Origin: Augochlora pura
Lineage: Eukaryota; Arthropoda; Insecta; Hymenoptera; Halictidae
Assembly: GCF_028453695.1 (NCBI RefSeq)
Contig: NC_135775.1
Location: 1,116,001-1,180,000 of the forward strand
DNA length: 64,000 bases
Direction of reading: 5' to 3'
The notes beneath the pieces are model-generated. The model saw only the letters and a program-made list of their open reading frames with translations. It was not told the DNA's origin and made no database searches. A program made the position numbers and the translations under genes. Positions 48,865 to 60,647 of the stretch are shown here, one piece after another (positions within the stretch are counted from its first letter, which is position 1; every line of letters begins with the position of its first letter).

Positions 48865-49970
48865 CGCGCTGCTTCAACTACGCTTCGGTCGATCCTCTTT
48901 TCCAACAAACGCAGCTATTAACGTAATGAAGACAGTTCGAGGAACTGTTTATTCCTCTTTATGAGCCCTTTAATCGTCCAGATAAAATAGGGGAGAAACG
49001 AAATAAATGGAAGACGGATGGAATATTCGCTGGTAATTGCATCGATGCTACGGCGATGTTTATATAAATTTATTCCCATCATTTATTTTTATAATTATAT
49101 TTATGTACGTGTACGTTCAGAATAATTGCAGCCATAAAAATTCTTGAAAAATCCGGCGCGCATTAATTCCGCGAGGATTTTCGCCGACCGTCGAGTCGTC
49201 GAAACGACGCTTTCCGTCGCGGAAGCGAATTTCCGGAAGCGCGGCCGTCGTTCCTTTGGCTGTTGCTCAACGAAAAGAAACGCTGCTCGGTATTATTCGC
49301 CCGGGGTTGAGCCGCGGTGGGTCGAGGGACGAGGGAGGGGGAAGTAGGGCGGGGAAGTGGGGTGGGGGGTGGAGGGAAGGGTGGAAAAAAGGAAGCGGAA
49401 CGCGGTTGGCTTTCCCGGGGAACAAGACGGGGCTTCGGGGAAGGATTTAATGAAGCGACTTCGAAGACGCTCGTCGCGGGGACCGGGAAGGATACGCCGC
49501 TTACGGGAAGCCGGCGGAACCGCGGGAACGCGGACAGTTCCATTCCGGATGAAAGGGAATCGAAAGAAAGCCGACGCTGTTCCCGTATCGGCTCCCTCAG
49601 GCTTCCCGCGTGCGGATCACAATGGGCGTGGATTGCTGTTACGTGCTGCTCTTTGGCTTTTTTTAAAAATATGCGGAGCCAATTACTGTGCCTTTTACAT
49701 CTTTGTTTATTAGCATAATTAACTGTATATTTATCGTATAAGGCGAGCCACGAATTTTTATCCTCCGCTACATCTACCAAGGTGGGCAAAATAACCGATT
49801 TTGCATATTTTATTTGTAAAATAATTTTAATATTAAAATTGCTAAAATAACATTTTTAATAATATTCCATATAATGTTACAAATACTATATACGCCCTCT
49901 TATTATACATAAAACTTGATAAACCTGCTGACAATTTCAATGCTAACATATCTCGAATGTCATACACCAA

Positions 49971-49997
49971 ACGTCTTAAATACGTCTTAAAAACGTC
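49971..49997. repeat. ACGTC-rich dispersed repeat
   Basis: ACGTCTTAAATACGTCTTAA followed by AAACGTC differs at about three positions from 44728-44754. Confidence 0.5.
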
Positions 49998-50948
49998 CCG
50001 AGTCCTACTTATAAGACCTAAACGATGTTTTCTAACGCCCAGATTGGTCTAAATAAATCTCGGTGTCCCCCTTTAACTAAAGACACTTGAGAGGAAAGGA
50101 TTAATCGCAGAAGTAGAATCACCCTATAAAATAGTAAAGGGGGAGCGCGCGACAAAGTTGTCGCAGCGAAAAGATAGGAAAGTAATTGTTGCGTCTAATT
50201 GCCGGTGTAAAAACTTCCTGGAGAAATTTGTAGCGTCGGGACAGTAACTGTAAAAAGTATGAAAGAGGCAGTTATTTTTATTTCTGGAAGTAAAAGCCGA
50301 GGGGAGGAAAAACTATTACGCTCGGTTGTAAAGGCGGAAGATACGAGACAAGTTGTTACACGTGATTGCAAAAACCAAAAATTGCTGTAACGTTCGCGGT
50401 GAGAGCAACGTTAATCTTTGACTTTTTGTTGTTACCTTTATTTCATTAATTCTAACTGTTTTATTTGTTTTATTCTATTTACTGTATTTACTTGTTAATT
50501 TATCTATTTTACATTTTATTATAATTATTTGTTATCTCTGCCATCGCTTAATATTTTATATTATTTTATTATTATTACAAGTCGAGTCTCGTGACTGGTA
50601 GAACAGTGAGACTTTTAACAACCTATCGAAATATAATGCAAGCAACAATTTTAACGGAAATACGATCTCGTGACGCGACAAGGCAATTTTCACGGTGTTT
50701 CGATTTTCGCTTTAACATTTCGACGGTGGAAAGTCGAACGCCCGTGCGACAGAAATTGCAACACGTAATGGACGAGCGTAGACAAAATGTCATGGTGCGT
50801 GGTGCGTGGTGCGCGCGGGCGCGTGCGAGCGAGGAAATTTTAATCAGGGAGTAGGCGAGCACGCGTTTTCATAACCACGCGATTTCCGAGGGCCGTGGCT
50901 ATTAAACATGGACTTCGTCAGAAACGCGGAAGCGATCCATTGCGTAGG

Positions 50949-50972
50949 TATATACATATATATATGTATATA
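50949..50972. repeat. 24-bp perfect AT palindrome
   Basis: TATATACATATA followed by its exact reverse complement, ending 9 bp before the Tc1-type element. Confidence 0.85.
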
Positions 50973-50981
50973 GACATTATA

Positions 50982-51344
50982 CAGTCAGTCCCATAAGTAT
51001 TCGTCCCCACATTGCTTATAAGAGAAATTTGTTGAAATCAAAGGACGCGTGTAAGATTTTGCAATAAACTTTTTATTATGAATGAACACACGTATAAAGA
51101 TTATTTATACCAATAACAAAATTGATTGACTACTAACAAAAATATATTGATTTTACTCCTCGTAGCGCGCAATAACAAAAGTATTCGTACCATTGTAGAC
51201 TTTGTTAAAAAATCGTATATTACAGTAGCTTTTTTATATTAATTTTTATATTAATTTTCTAGTATTTAGTGGGTCCACCTTTATGCCTTATTTCATCGTT
51301 TAACCGATTTGGCACGAGGGTACGAATACTTATGGGACTGACTG
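50982..51344 (-). mobile_element. Tc1-type MITE (deleted transposon) with residual transposase C-terminus
   Basis: The 363-bp element is flanked by TA on each side (50980-50981 and 51345-51346). Its terminal inverted repeats begin CAGTCAGTCCCATAAGTATT and are identical for 23 bp, then mismatch once. Near the right end, on the minus strand, codons read VPNRLNDEIRHKGGPTKY and then TAG. KGGPTKY-stop is the usual C-terminus of Tc1-like transposases. The catalytic core is deleted, so it depended on a transposase supplied elsewhere. A second AAGTATTCGTACC copy at about 51179 lies inside. Confidence 0.9.
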
Positions 51345-51764
51345 TATAGAATATATATCGGGACGCAAATAATGTTAACCGCGGCGCGGCGCGATTTCAA
51401 CAATATTTCACGACGTGTTCACCTGTAGCAGCGTAATGAGAGCCCGTATCGCGGGCCCACGTCATTTCCCCATTGTTGTACACCTTGTGCAAGATCAATG
51501 AGAGACCGGCTACAATGGATCCAATTTAATTTCCCGCGCGGATCGATCGGCTGTCACTCGATCATTCGAAATCGGGTCACTGTGTTTCCACCGTATATCC
51601 CGCGGAAATTTGAAAGTACAATCAGCACCCCCGCCGATTCGCTGCTTAGTCGATAATAAATTACCGATGTTGCGCGAATAGCTTTTGCAGTGGAAAAGTT
51701 GCTCGAAATACTCCCCTAACACCAGGTGAATTATTGCAAAACCTGATTCACAGGTCTCAGAATT

Positions 51765-52090
51765 TTATTATTTTTATTCCTATCCTTTAATTATTATATC
51801 TCGTATGGGTTTTATTTTACATAAATTTTCTGACATTTGAATTATCGCAAGGGAGGTACATGGTTCTTTAAATTTAATCATTTACCGTGCAACTTTGATA
51901 TTTTATTTGTTATTACATTTTCTATAGGTTCTGTTTTCCATAAATTGACTGACATTTGAATGATCGCAAGGAAGGTATACGGATCTCTAGATTTAATTAT
52001 TTCCCTTCAAACTTTGATATTTTATTTGCTATTATACCTTATATATAGGTTCCATTTTCCATAAATCGACTGACATTTGAATTATTGAAA
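51765..52090. repeat. Tandem duplication, unit about 119-121 bp, 2-3 copies
   Basis: CTGACATTTGAATTATCGCA-type unit starts lie at 51830, 51949 and 52070, with a partial unit before the first. Each unit also has a TTTGATATTTTATTTG block. Confidence 0.85.
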
Positions 52091-52738
52091 GCTGCTGCAT
52101 GACGTATACTAGATCGTGTTCCAAGTCTCCATAACGAGTCGAATACGACACTATAGAGCAAAAGGTTAATGTATCCCCCGACTCTCTATTACAAAATTAG
52201 AAACACGAAACGATTAAATCGATTCTCTAATTCTGAACACTTTAAGTTAAATTTTCGTTTCTATCTCGATTTTATTTATTTCATTGATCGCAAGAGATAT
52301 TTAGCATTTAGAAAATTATATAACAATATCGAAGCCTGCGGTAGTACCATTTAATATATTTATCTCAATAACAAGTAAAATAAATTATTAATTATCACGG
52401 CAATCGATTCACAAAGCTACCGATCGCAAGAGAAAGCCGATTTATAGGTTACCGGTCGGTAAAGTGTTAAGAAATGTCCCTCCGTTCTACGTTTTTTTAA
52501 AGTGTAAGGAGACGCCGTACAAGGTGTCCCGAAGCGTGACGTTCTTATTTATCCGACGCGCGTTACAAGGGATGAAACACGAGTTCGAGCGTCAGAAACG
52601 CCTACACGAGGGTTGTTTTAAACAAACGAGATCGCGTGGGTGTGGATCCTCCAGTCCGTATCGTCGTCTGCAACAACCTTGACTACTCTTAAATTTTATT
52701 ACAGGTCTAGATTTATACGGTGCTCGGGTCGAGCGAGC

Positions 52739-52774
<36 letters not shown>
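52739..52774. repeat. (GA)n microsatellite
   Basis: GA run of about 36 bp with one AA interruption. Confidence 0.9.
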
Positions 52775-52778
<4 letters not shown>

Positions 52779-53087
52779 GAAGGAGGTTAGCAAGGAATTG
52801 CGAGAATTTAAGTGTGGTCAGGCTCGTAAATGTGGCCGGGAACGGCTTCATGAGGGGTGGAACGCGCGACATTGCCGCGCGTAATTGTTTCCCTCTGGTT
52901 GCTGGTTAGTTGCGGGTTGATTTTACGAATTGCCCCGTATCATAGCACTATTTCGTTGTACAGAGTTAAGCGTTCACCACGGGTCGCTCTTGTCAAACGG
53001 TGCCTGGAACAGGGTAACCATAAATTGAAAATCAAGGTTTATTGCCTGGGAAATGCGTAAGATTCGAAGACAATTTATTGTCAACAC

Positions 53088-53390
53088 AAGACGTTTCTAG
53101 GACGTTTTTAGGACGTTTGAGGTGTACTTAGGATGTTCAAGATGCTGCTAGGATATTTTTAGGACGTTCAAGATGTCTGTAGGTCGCTCAAGATATCCGT
53201 AGGACGTTCGCAGGTTCGTCAAGACGTTTCTAGGACGTTTTAAGGACGTTTGAGGTGTTCTTAGGATGTTCAAGATGCTGCTAGGATATTTTTAGGACGT
53301 TCTAGATGTCTGTAGATCGCTCAAGATATCCGTAGGACGTTCGCAGGTTTGTCAAGACGTTTCTAGGATGTTCATAAGACATTCGAGATG
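53088..53390. repeat. 133-bp tandem repeat built from TAGGACGTT sub-repeats
   Basis: AAGACGTTTCTAGGA occurs at 53088, 53221 and 53354, exactly 133 bp apart. The first two units are nearly identical and the third is partial. Inside each unit a 12-15-bp motif (TAGGACGTTT, TAGGATGTTC, AAGATGTCTG) repeats. Confidence 0.9.
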
Positions 53391-53404
53391 TTCCCATGGT
53401 ATAT

Positions 53405-53620
53405 TTCCACTCTGCCTCGCTTTGCCTCGTTCTGCCTCACTCTGAATCGCTTTGCCTCGTTCTGGCTCGCTCTGAATCGCTTTGCCTCGCTCTGGCTCGC
53501 TCTGGCTCACTCTAACTTGCTCAGCTCGCTCTGCTACGCTCGCTCTAACTCGCTCAGCTTGCTCAGATCGCTCTGCTTCGCTCTGCTTTGCTCTGCCTCG
53601 CTATGCCTGCCTCATCTGGC
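53405..53620. repeat. 10-bp CTCGCTCTGC/CTCGCTTTGC tandem array
   Basis: Imperfect decamers (CTCGCTTTGC, CTCGTTCTGC, CTCACTCTGA, CTCGCTCTGG) run for about 215 bp, directly after the 133-bp repeat and directly before a CpG-rich block. Confidence 0.85.
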
Positions 53621-54330
53621 TACGCGGTCGGCAAGGCGAGGCAGAAGGAGCGCGAGGCGCGGGTTGATATCGCGTAGGTGGCCGCGTTCAGGGTTTCGCG
53701 GCGCGTCACCTGCGGCCGGCCGGCTGGCACGCCTGCGCCTGCCCCCGGAGGGAGGAGTATCCTCGTGGAAGGGGCGCCGGAGAGGGCGCGAGGCCTGGTA
53801 CGGCCGGGTCGAGGCGACGAGACGCCGGCGTCCGTCAGAGCGGCGTCGCGACGCGAGAACGGTCGCGTTCGTCCGGCAGTGCAACCGCGTTACGCGAACA
53901 CGGTGAACCATAATCTCTCTATCTCTCCGAGATCGCTGGCCGCGGTCACCTGCTCTGTTCGTTTTGACCCTTCACCGTCGGACACCGTGTTTACCTCTGC
54001 ACGCGAGGAGGGAACTACGTCGTCCTCGAGGAGATCCCGCGAGGAGAGTCGGAGTGTGCACCGAGAGAGCGAGAGCAGGACGACGCGGGAAAAACGGGAA
54101 CGCAGAGCCGTGTCCCGACGGCGTAACAGGTACGCGTCTACGAGATTCTCCGTCGCAACAGGCTCGGCACAGTCTCCGTCGCAACAGGCTCGCTCGGGGT
54201 TCACCCTTTTCCGCGGCTGTGCCGCTCGGCGAGACGCGAGACTTCTCGCCAGCTGATTAATCGCTGGCCAGATCGGAACTGGCACTGCTCCCCGAGGAGC
54301 AGCGGTTCTTCTTCCGTGCCGCGCGGTTTT
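53620..54330 (+). promoter_or_regulatory. CpG-rich block, candidate promoter or untranslated exon
   Basis: GC- and CpG-dense sequence with overlapping Arg/Ser-rich frames on both strands. AACAG|GTACGC near 54129 could act as a donor. I recognise no domain in the 192- or 172-codon frames and read the block as non-coding. Confidence 0.25.
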
Positions 54331-54794
54331 ATGCGGGACGACGCACTGGCTGCCCTCGCCAGTCCGGGCTGTCTAGGAAGGGGCTGAGAGAGATCAGTGT
54401 CCGTGGGGTAGATGCTCGTCGAAACGCGAATTTCAATTATTTATTGCCAAGTACGGCGACTGCGATTCGAAAGTCGGATGACGGTCACGTTTCACTCGAC
54501 TTCGTTTTATGCCTTTACTCTACAAACTAGTAGCTACGATTTAACAGTCGAAAAACGGAATATAGTTAATATTATTTGATCACCTAGTCTTTGGCAATTT
54601 CCTGAACTTTATATTTATTCGAGCTTCATAGGAAATCTAACACTAGAATAAGCATATCAGCGAATATATTATAGAAATTGCTAAGCAACATTTTGCTCTG
54701 GGACGTTTTTAAGAAATCTTAACGACGTTCCAAAAAATATCGTCTGAAACAAGCAATCTTGAGAACGTCAATTTTATAAAGTAACACGTTCATG

Positions 54795-54840
54795 GACATA
54801 AAAATAGACATAAAAATGAACATAAAAATGGACATAAAAT
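54795..54840. repeat. 12-bp tandem repeat, four copies
   Basis: ACATAAAAATGG-type units with starts 12 bp apart (54796, 54808, 54820, 54832). Confidence 0.85.
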
Positions 54841-55538
54841 ACACGTCATTAATGCGTCGTTGAGTCGTCCAGTGCATATCTCCAAAAAACCCAGTGACCG
54901 CAGTCCTCGGCTCAACCTCCTTCATTCCAGCTGCGCGTTCAACAATCTAAAAACGAAAATTTCACGTTCTACAATCGATCAACCGGTGCTTCGCGTTCTC
55001 GTAAATTTTAGAATTCAATGCGACAACGCTATTCGCAAGCACCTCTCGAATTTCAGCATCCGTCGTACGCGCTAACCAAGCAATGAAGGCACACGCCAAT
55101 GAAACGCGTATCTCCAAAGTGGAAACGAAGTGCATATTTTCTGATTCAGTGTCTCTCGCTCCTTGTGCCCGATTCTTGAATGTGTCCCCGGCGATGAATC
55201 GCGGTGTTTTCTCAGCTTCAGATGGAACATGCATCGCGGTGTTTTCAGCCGCGTCCGCCCTTTTTTCTTTTTTCAATGCGCGTCGCGGTTGCTGAATGGC
55301 AAGTTAAGACGCGAAATTTCCTATCGAGTGCCGGCCGCCTTTAAACGCTTCATTATCCCGCGCTTTCCGAACCGCACAAAGGGAACAATGGTCGGAGCCG
55401 GGGTGAACGAGGGATCGTCCGTCGACAGAAATCCCTGTGCTTGTTAATAAACGACGCGTTTCGCGCTCAGGTTCCGCTACGAAACAACGACGTTTCGTTG
55501 ATAATATTTAGGCGAAATAAGTTCCTTTTGCGACGTGT

Positions 55539-55574
55539 TATGTATGACCTGGAGAGTGTGCTCGACGAAAATAT
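55539..55574 (+). repeat. MYDLESVLDEN motif copy
   Basis: Codons ATG to AAT read MYDLESVLDEN, matching MYDLDSILDEN on the minus strand at about 16046-16081. The surrounding open frame has no recognisable domain. Confidence 0.4.
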
Positions 55575-55645
55575 AGTAAGATATAGTGTGCGGGAGGTAG
55601 TGGATGGTACTGACATTCATAGGATGAGGGTACAGAATCGTTCAA

Positions 55646-55853
55646 CCCTCTCAGTAGCGAACAACGATATATCGTTGTTGGCTGTTATTGAAAAGATAGT
55701 TTTCTTAATATTTTTATTAAACAACAATCTTATCACTTTCCTGAATTTGTCATTTATCAGGCTTTTCAAAGTTCTTGCAATTCCCTTCCGAAACTTTATC
55801 AAACTTCATATGAGTTTTAAACATTTCTACTCTTTCGGCTGGTACCGAGAGGG
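55646..55853. mobile_element. TTAA-type MITE, 208 bp
   Basis: TCAA precedes CCCTCTCAGTAGCGAAC at 55646. The right end GCTGGTACCGAGAGGG is followed by TTAA at 55854-55857. AACGATATATCGTT forms a palindrome near the left end. The CCCTCTC ends set it apart from the CCCTTTG subfamilies. Confidence 0.6.
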
Positions 55854-56276
55854 TTAAACAATAAATATGGTCTATTGATTTTAAAAAAGAAAAAAGGAAG
55901 AAACTGATGGGACACCCTAATATTCTCAGCTGACTTTGATCGCCGCGTTTTTCCTCGGACGAGTCATTGTTACGCGAACGATTTCCGCGATGCGACGCGC
56001 TCTAATTCCGATCCCGGGACGATGTTCAAAATATTGAGCATGCTCGCGGAGAGTCGGTTTAAACGGCCCGACCAATTTAACGCTGACACCGTTCATTTTG
56101 GGAGCTGCGTTCGCAACTGGATTATTAAACGTAACGCGGGAGACTCGTTCGAACGGTCCAGCGAATAAGAGCGACCGATTTATAGAAGCTCGTGCTTTAT
56201 AACTTTAACGGGACTTGATTATCTCTTTATTGCTTGGAGCGTTTATTTTTTAGACTCACAGTTTTAGTGACCTAAC

Positions 56277-56521
56277 CCTTTGCACTCGATTGGCGACTCT
56301 GAGGCACCACTAAAATTATTCAATTATTCTGTCAGCTTCTAAAATAATATTTGTAGCAACAAAGTTTAATTTTAGAAAAATTGTTTAACATAAAACTGTT
56401 GATATGATTCACAAGAATTAATTTGCTATATATAAAATACACTTGGTCGCTTGAAATGGAAATACTGTAAAACAGAAATATTATTTCAGATTTACAGTTA
56501 AAATGGCTTCGAGTGCAAAGG
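56277..56521. mobile_element. MITE of the CCCTTTGCACTCGA family, 245 bp
   Basis: CCTTTGCACTCGA at 56277-56289 and TCGAGTGCAAAGG at 56509-56521 are perfect 13-bp terminal inverted repeats. The right half aligns in reverse with the element at 612. The outermost C and the TTAA are eroded here (CTAAC on the left, CATC on the right). There is no coding sequence. Confidence 0.75.
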
Positions 56522-56879
56522 CATCTGTAGTCGATATATTATAGCAAATTCAGTGCGATTATTGAGAAGTATAAAACTAGAAGGTGCGCGTTCGATGCTC
56601 GACAGACGAGACGATTTCACTCGGCTTGCAAACTCTCTTACGCGTGCGGTGGCCATTTTTCAATTTGCCGCAGTTGCGACCTCGTCTCTCCCCATATTTT
56701 CAAGCTCGCCAGGCTTTTGCCATAATTTACTACGCTCGAATATCGAAAGTGCTATATATTCGGCCGTTTGTTATACTACCTTATTTTATCCATCGAAGAA
56801 ACTTTCGCGAGCCAAAGGAACTGCTTTATTTCGTTAGCTTTGACATTGAAATATTTTTTAAACAATATCATAAAATATT

Positions 56880-57140
56880 AATAATACATAATAATAATAA
56901 TCTGATAACTTAATAATACGATATAGTTAACAGTATATATAAATATAACAATATTAATATGTATCCATTGGGAGTCGTGTTTTAGAACTCAGCGAAATTT
57001 TAAAAGATATAATAATAATAATCTAATAATCTAATAACTTAATAATACGATATAGTTAACAGTATATATAAATATAACAATATTAACATGTATCCAGTGG
57101 GACGTGTGTTTTAGAACTTAGTGAACTTCTAAATAAGAAA
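56880..57140. repeat. 129-bp tandem duplication, two copies
   Basis: TAATAATACGATATAGTTAA starts at 56911 and 57040. Both copies continue through the shared ATGTATCCA(T/G)TGGGA and GTGTTTTAGAACT blocks. Confidence 0.9.
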
Positions 57141-57519
57141 ATATAAAATCATCGTTAATAATTTTATAAAACGATAAAAATCATTTGACATCCTCCAACA
57201 ATTGCAAGTACAACAATTGAAACGTCTCGATGGGAACATGTCTTCACCGCGTCCGAGAGCATTCGGTTCCGGACACAACGATGCTCGTCGCAGACGGAGT
57301 AGGGTCCGATGGAATCCGTTCCGCGACGCAAAGTCCATCAAAGGATATTCCGCCGGCCATTGAAAAGGAATAGGATCCGGCTCTAATCTGTGAATAGAAT
57401 AGAAGTAGCGCGGCGCGGAGAGGGAACGATCTTTTGGTAGGATTTGACGTCGGTGACAAATCGGCGCCACGCCAGCAACTCCGTTTGATCCGAATTCGGT
57501 GGACCGATTGGGAGACCGA

Positions 57520-57547
57520 GCTCTCTCTCTCTCTCTCTCTCTCTCTC
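57520..57547. repeat. (CT)14 microsatellite
   Basis: Pure CT run. Confidence 0.9.
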
Positions 57548-57829
57548 GAGCCGTGTTCTTATTCGCGGCGTGCGATGGAGGATGGGACTTTGCCCGGAAG
57601 CAGTCGATGCCACCAATAACAGCCGACGATAACTCTTATCGGGGCACCGGGAGTTAATATCGATCCTCCACCGACCCGGTGCGGCCGGTTCCGTCACGTT
57701 TTCGGCGGCCGGAGGGGGCCAGCATCCGTCGAAACGACGCTTATTCGACGTGCGAGTCGGCATGGCCGATCTACAGTCAGTAACACAAATGTTCTATAAT
57801 ATAGTCTGAATTTTGAGTACTTAAATTTC

Positions 57830-58070
57830 GAGCAATTAAAGTCGCAGAAATTAATCGAATTCCAGTCGATATTTCATTTTATTATTATTTTACTACTACT
57901 TAATTATTCTTCCAACATTCTACACACTCTTAAAAAAAAAACAATATTTAATTCTGAGCAATTAAAATCGCAGAAATTAATCGAATTCCAGACGATATTT
58001 CATTTTATTATTTTAATATTATTTCATTATTCTTCCAACATTCTACATACTCTTAAAAAAACAATATGAT
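57830..58070. repeat. 126-bp tandem duplication, two copies
   Basis: GAGCAATTAAA(G/A)TCGCAGAA starts at 57830 and 57956. Both units contain AATTAATCGAATTCCAG and ATTCTTCCAACATTCTACA. Confidence 0.9.
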
Positions 58071-59550
58071 CCCTAGTGAACACAATTTAATAGATAAATA
58101 ATTCAGTATCCCTAATAATTTTACGACAGCTTCTGCCAGTCATTCTTCCACTTTTGTCCAACAAAATCGACAGCTCCGACCGTCATTTTCCTCGACGGCT
58201 AATTTCGTCGACGCGTATTATTCCCGGCGATCGCGAGCTCTCATTGAGGGCGCCCACGCTCCCGGTGTCTTCTTCGTGTAACAGGTGATACTTTGGGGGA
58301 TTAAAATCGTCGACGCCGGTGGCCCACGCGAGTTGCTGACCCGATATATACCCGCTCCCGGCTGCTGGGAACCTCTTCGCCGAGCCTCTCACTCTCCACG
58401 CTCTCCTCGGTCGATGCTGACCTTTTCGATTTCGAATCTGCTGGGTTTAGTGCACAGCGCGGTCGGACATGTTCCTCCTTTCAACAACGGCCTTATAGAG
58501 CGCCGCTGTCTGTTGTCTTTTTAGTAGCTTGTAAAAGCAACGGCGAGACAATCTCTACCGATTTCGAATTACATAACCTCGAATTTCGTACAACATAACC
58601 TCAACGCGATTCTATTCTTGAGCATTAAGAACAATATTTCCCGAACCACCGAAGCGTATATTAAAGAAACGTGTCCGCAGCACGGTCGATTTGAAATTTA
58701 AATCGCGACACTGCCGGGCACTCGGTCGACAGAAGAATAAATAATAATTCCTCCGGTGCTCGGCTCTTTAAGCGACTCGCTTCAATCCGCGCGCCTCCGC
58801 GGATCCGGAAATTTAAACGACGCCCGCGGATTTATCCTCCGCCTCTGTTTTATTATCGAATTTTGTAACCGAATCGTTCCCGCTTGTATCGGTTATCGGA
58901 ATTTCAACGAATCCCGTGGAATGCGCATCGCAGACGCTGATTCACCCCGGGAATATTCGATCGCGTTCTGTTTTAATGGTCGACGAAACCGTCGAACGCG
59001 CGAACACCGCCGGAAAGTCAATGTTTAAACCATGCAACGTTTAAAAACGTACCCTGTAAAAAATGGCTACAAATGAATAAAATAAAATAAAATAAAATAG
59101 CAGAGAATAGAATTTAATAAAATACAACAATTTGGTTTGAAATTCAACTAAAATAAAATAATTTATTAGGACTACCAAAAACCAAAGGAGATCGTAAAAT
59201 TAATTGTCAACTGATCCGTTCAGCATAATTTTAATTTCAGAAAACAATCAAATCAATTTTCACTGACGAAACAAACGAATTTCCTCGACTCAGAAAATCG
59301 CTTCATCAAAAATTACAATAAAAATCGCAGCCCCTTATTCTTATAAAACGTCGCCCTGTTTTCCGGCAAACATACCATCGGCTGTATTTCGCTTTGGAAT
59401 ATTCGGGCGTCGGCCAAGCGGAAATTGATTTTAAAAGCGTGATTGAATCGCTGGGCGGGGTGTTTATCCGCTATTAAAACAATATAGCGCTAATTCCAAT
59501 TACCGTGGAATCAACGGGCCGGAGTTCGATCCGCGGGACGGATAGACGGC

Positions 59551-59551
59551 G

Positions 59552-59588
<37 letters not shown>

Positions 59589-59615
59589 AAGAGATAGAGA
59601 GAGAGAGAGAGAGAG
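59551..59615. repeat. (GA)n microsatellite, about 65 bp
   Basis: Two long GA runs separated by AAAAAAAGAGATA. Confidence 0.9.
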
Positions 59616-60358
59616 GAAAAATTGGATATCGAACCGAATCAGTATCCATGGCCCGTTGTCAATGACTCGATCCGTGAAATGAAGTGGTCGCGTGCCGCGA
59701 TCGCGGGGAACAGCCCCCCCGTGAAACCCCCCGTGAAACAATACCAGAGCGCCCCGTCGAACAAAGCAAATTATTAGCCGGCGTTTCGATGCGAAACCGG
59801 CAGCTGACGCGTGTCGTAAATTGTTCGAAAACAGAGCGCGTTTCTCCGCGAGTCAAGCAACTCGTAATGAGATCAAACAGACCGCGATGAATCCTAGAGT
59901 TACCCTCTCGTGCGCAATGTATATATGTATATATGTATATTATGGTTCGCGTATGGGTGAACGCAGTTGGCAAAGGAATCGGTAATTGTCGTTGGAACTA
60001 CCGTGCTCGTCTACGTCTGTTTATTAGCAATTTCAACGCAGCTATGGTATTTCGAACGCGGTGAAAAGTTATCTTAAATTTTGGTTCTTTTTATTGTAAA
60101 GAATAGTTTTTGTAGTAATAAGAATTGTGTGATTAAATTGAGTATAGTAAAAAGAATAACTTCCTATAGTAGTTGAACCTTTTATAAGAGACATCTGGGC
60201 TGTAATTTATTTTTAATAACCACCGGACGTCTTTTTTCTGGGCGAAAGTGTTAAAGGTGGTACCACGTAGACGAGCTCGGCCTGCCGTTCGAGCGTCAAA
60301 GTTCGCGATTAGACGCGTCCCGAGGGATGCGTTCCCCGCGCGAGCCAACTCGATTTAA

Positions 60359-60647
60359 CCCTTTGCAGTCGAAAGCATTTTTAAGTGGAAACCCTAGATA
60401 TTTGTTAACCCTTGCGACGTTGCCATTTTATATAACTCGGAGCATTTTATATATTACGGTATTGCAATATACGTATAAATATTTATATATTATATATATT
60501 ATGGTATTGCAATTTGCGATTCGTGCAACAGGTTAACAGCTCCCAACAATTACCCAAAAATATAAAGAAATAAATAAAAATTATTTCGTGACGTGGCATA
60601 ACAATTATTTAGGGGCGCCTCATCGTCGCCGCTGGACCGCCAAAGGG
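60359..60647. mobile_element. Intact TTAA-flanked MITE, 289 bp
   Basis: TTAA at 60355-60358 and at 60648-60651 flank CCCTTTGCAGTCGAAAGC on the left and GCTGGACCGCCAAAGGG on the right. The subterminal GGCGCCTCATCGTCGCC is shared with 10080-10100. The interior is AT-rich. A second TTAACCCTTGCGACG inside, at about 60406, may be a nested end. Confidence 0.7.

Larger units (their letters stand above)
43500..53380. other. Non-coding region between repeats
   Basis: GC-rich patches (44400-44520, 45040-45470, 47500-47940, 49160-49640, 52480-52900) and AT-rich patches (47080-47460, 49790-49920, 50400-50600, 51750-52100) show no supported exon. The longest frames, such as that at 49163-49789 (minus), are Pro/Arg/Ser-rich and match nothing I recognise. 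Confidence 0.4.

Noticed and set aside
49163..49789. 208-codon minus-strand frame with a poly-Pro stretch
   Set aside because: Low-complexity Pro/Arg/Ser part and unrelated N-terminal part; no splice or family evidence.
53678..54256. 192-codon plus-strand frame and overlapping frames
   Set aside because: A CpG-rich block keeps several frames open on both strands. It is Arg/Ser-rich with no motif and no supported splice structure.
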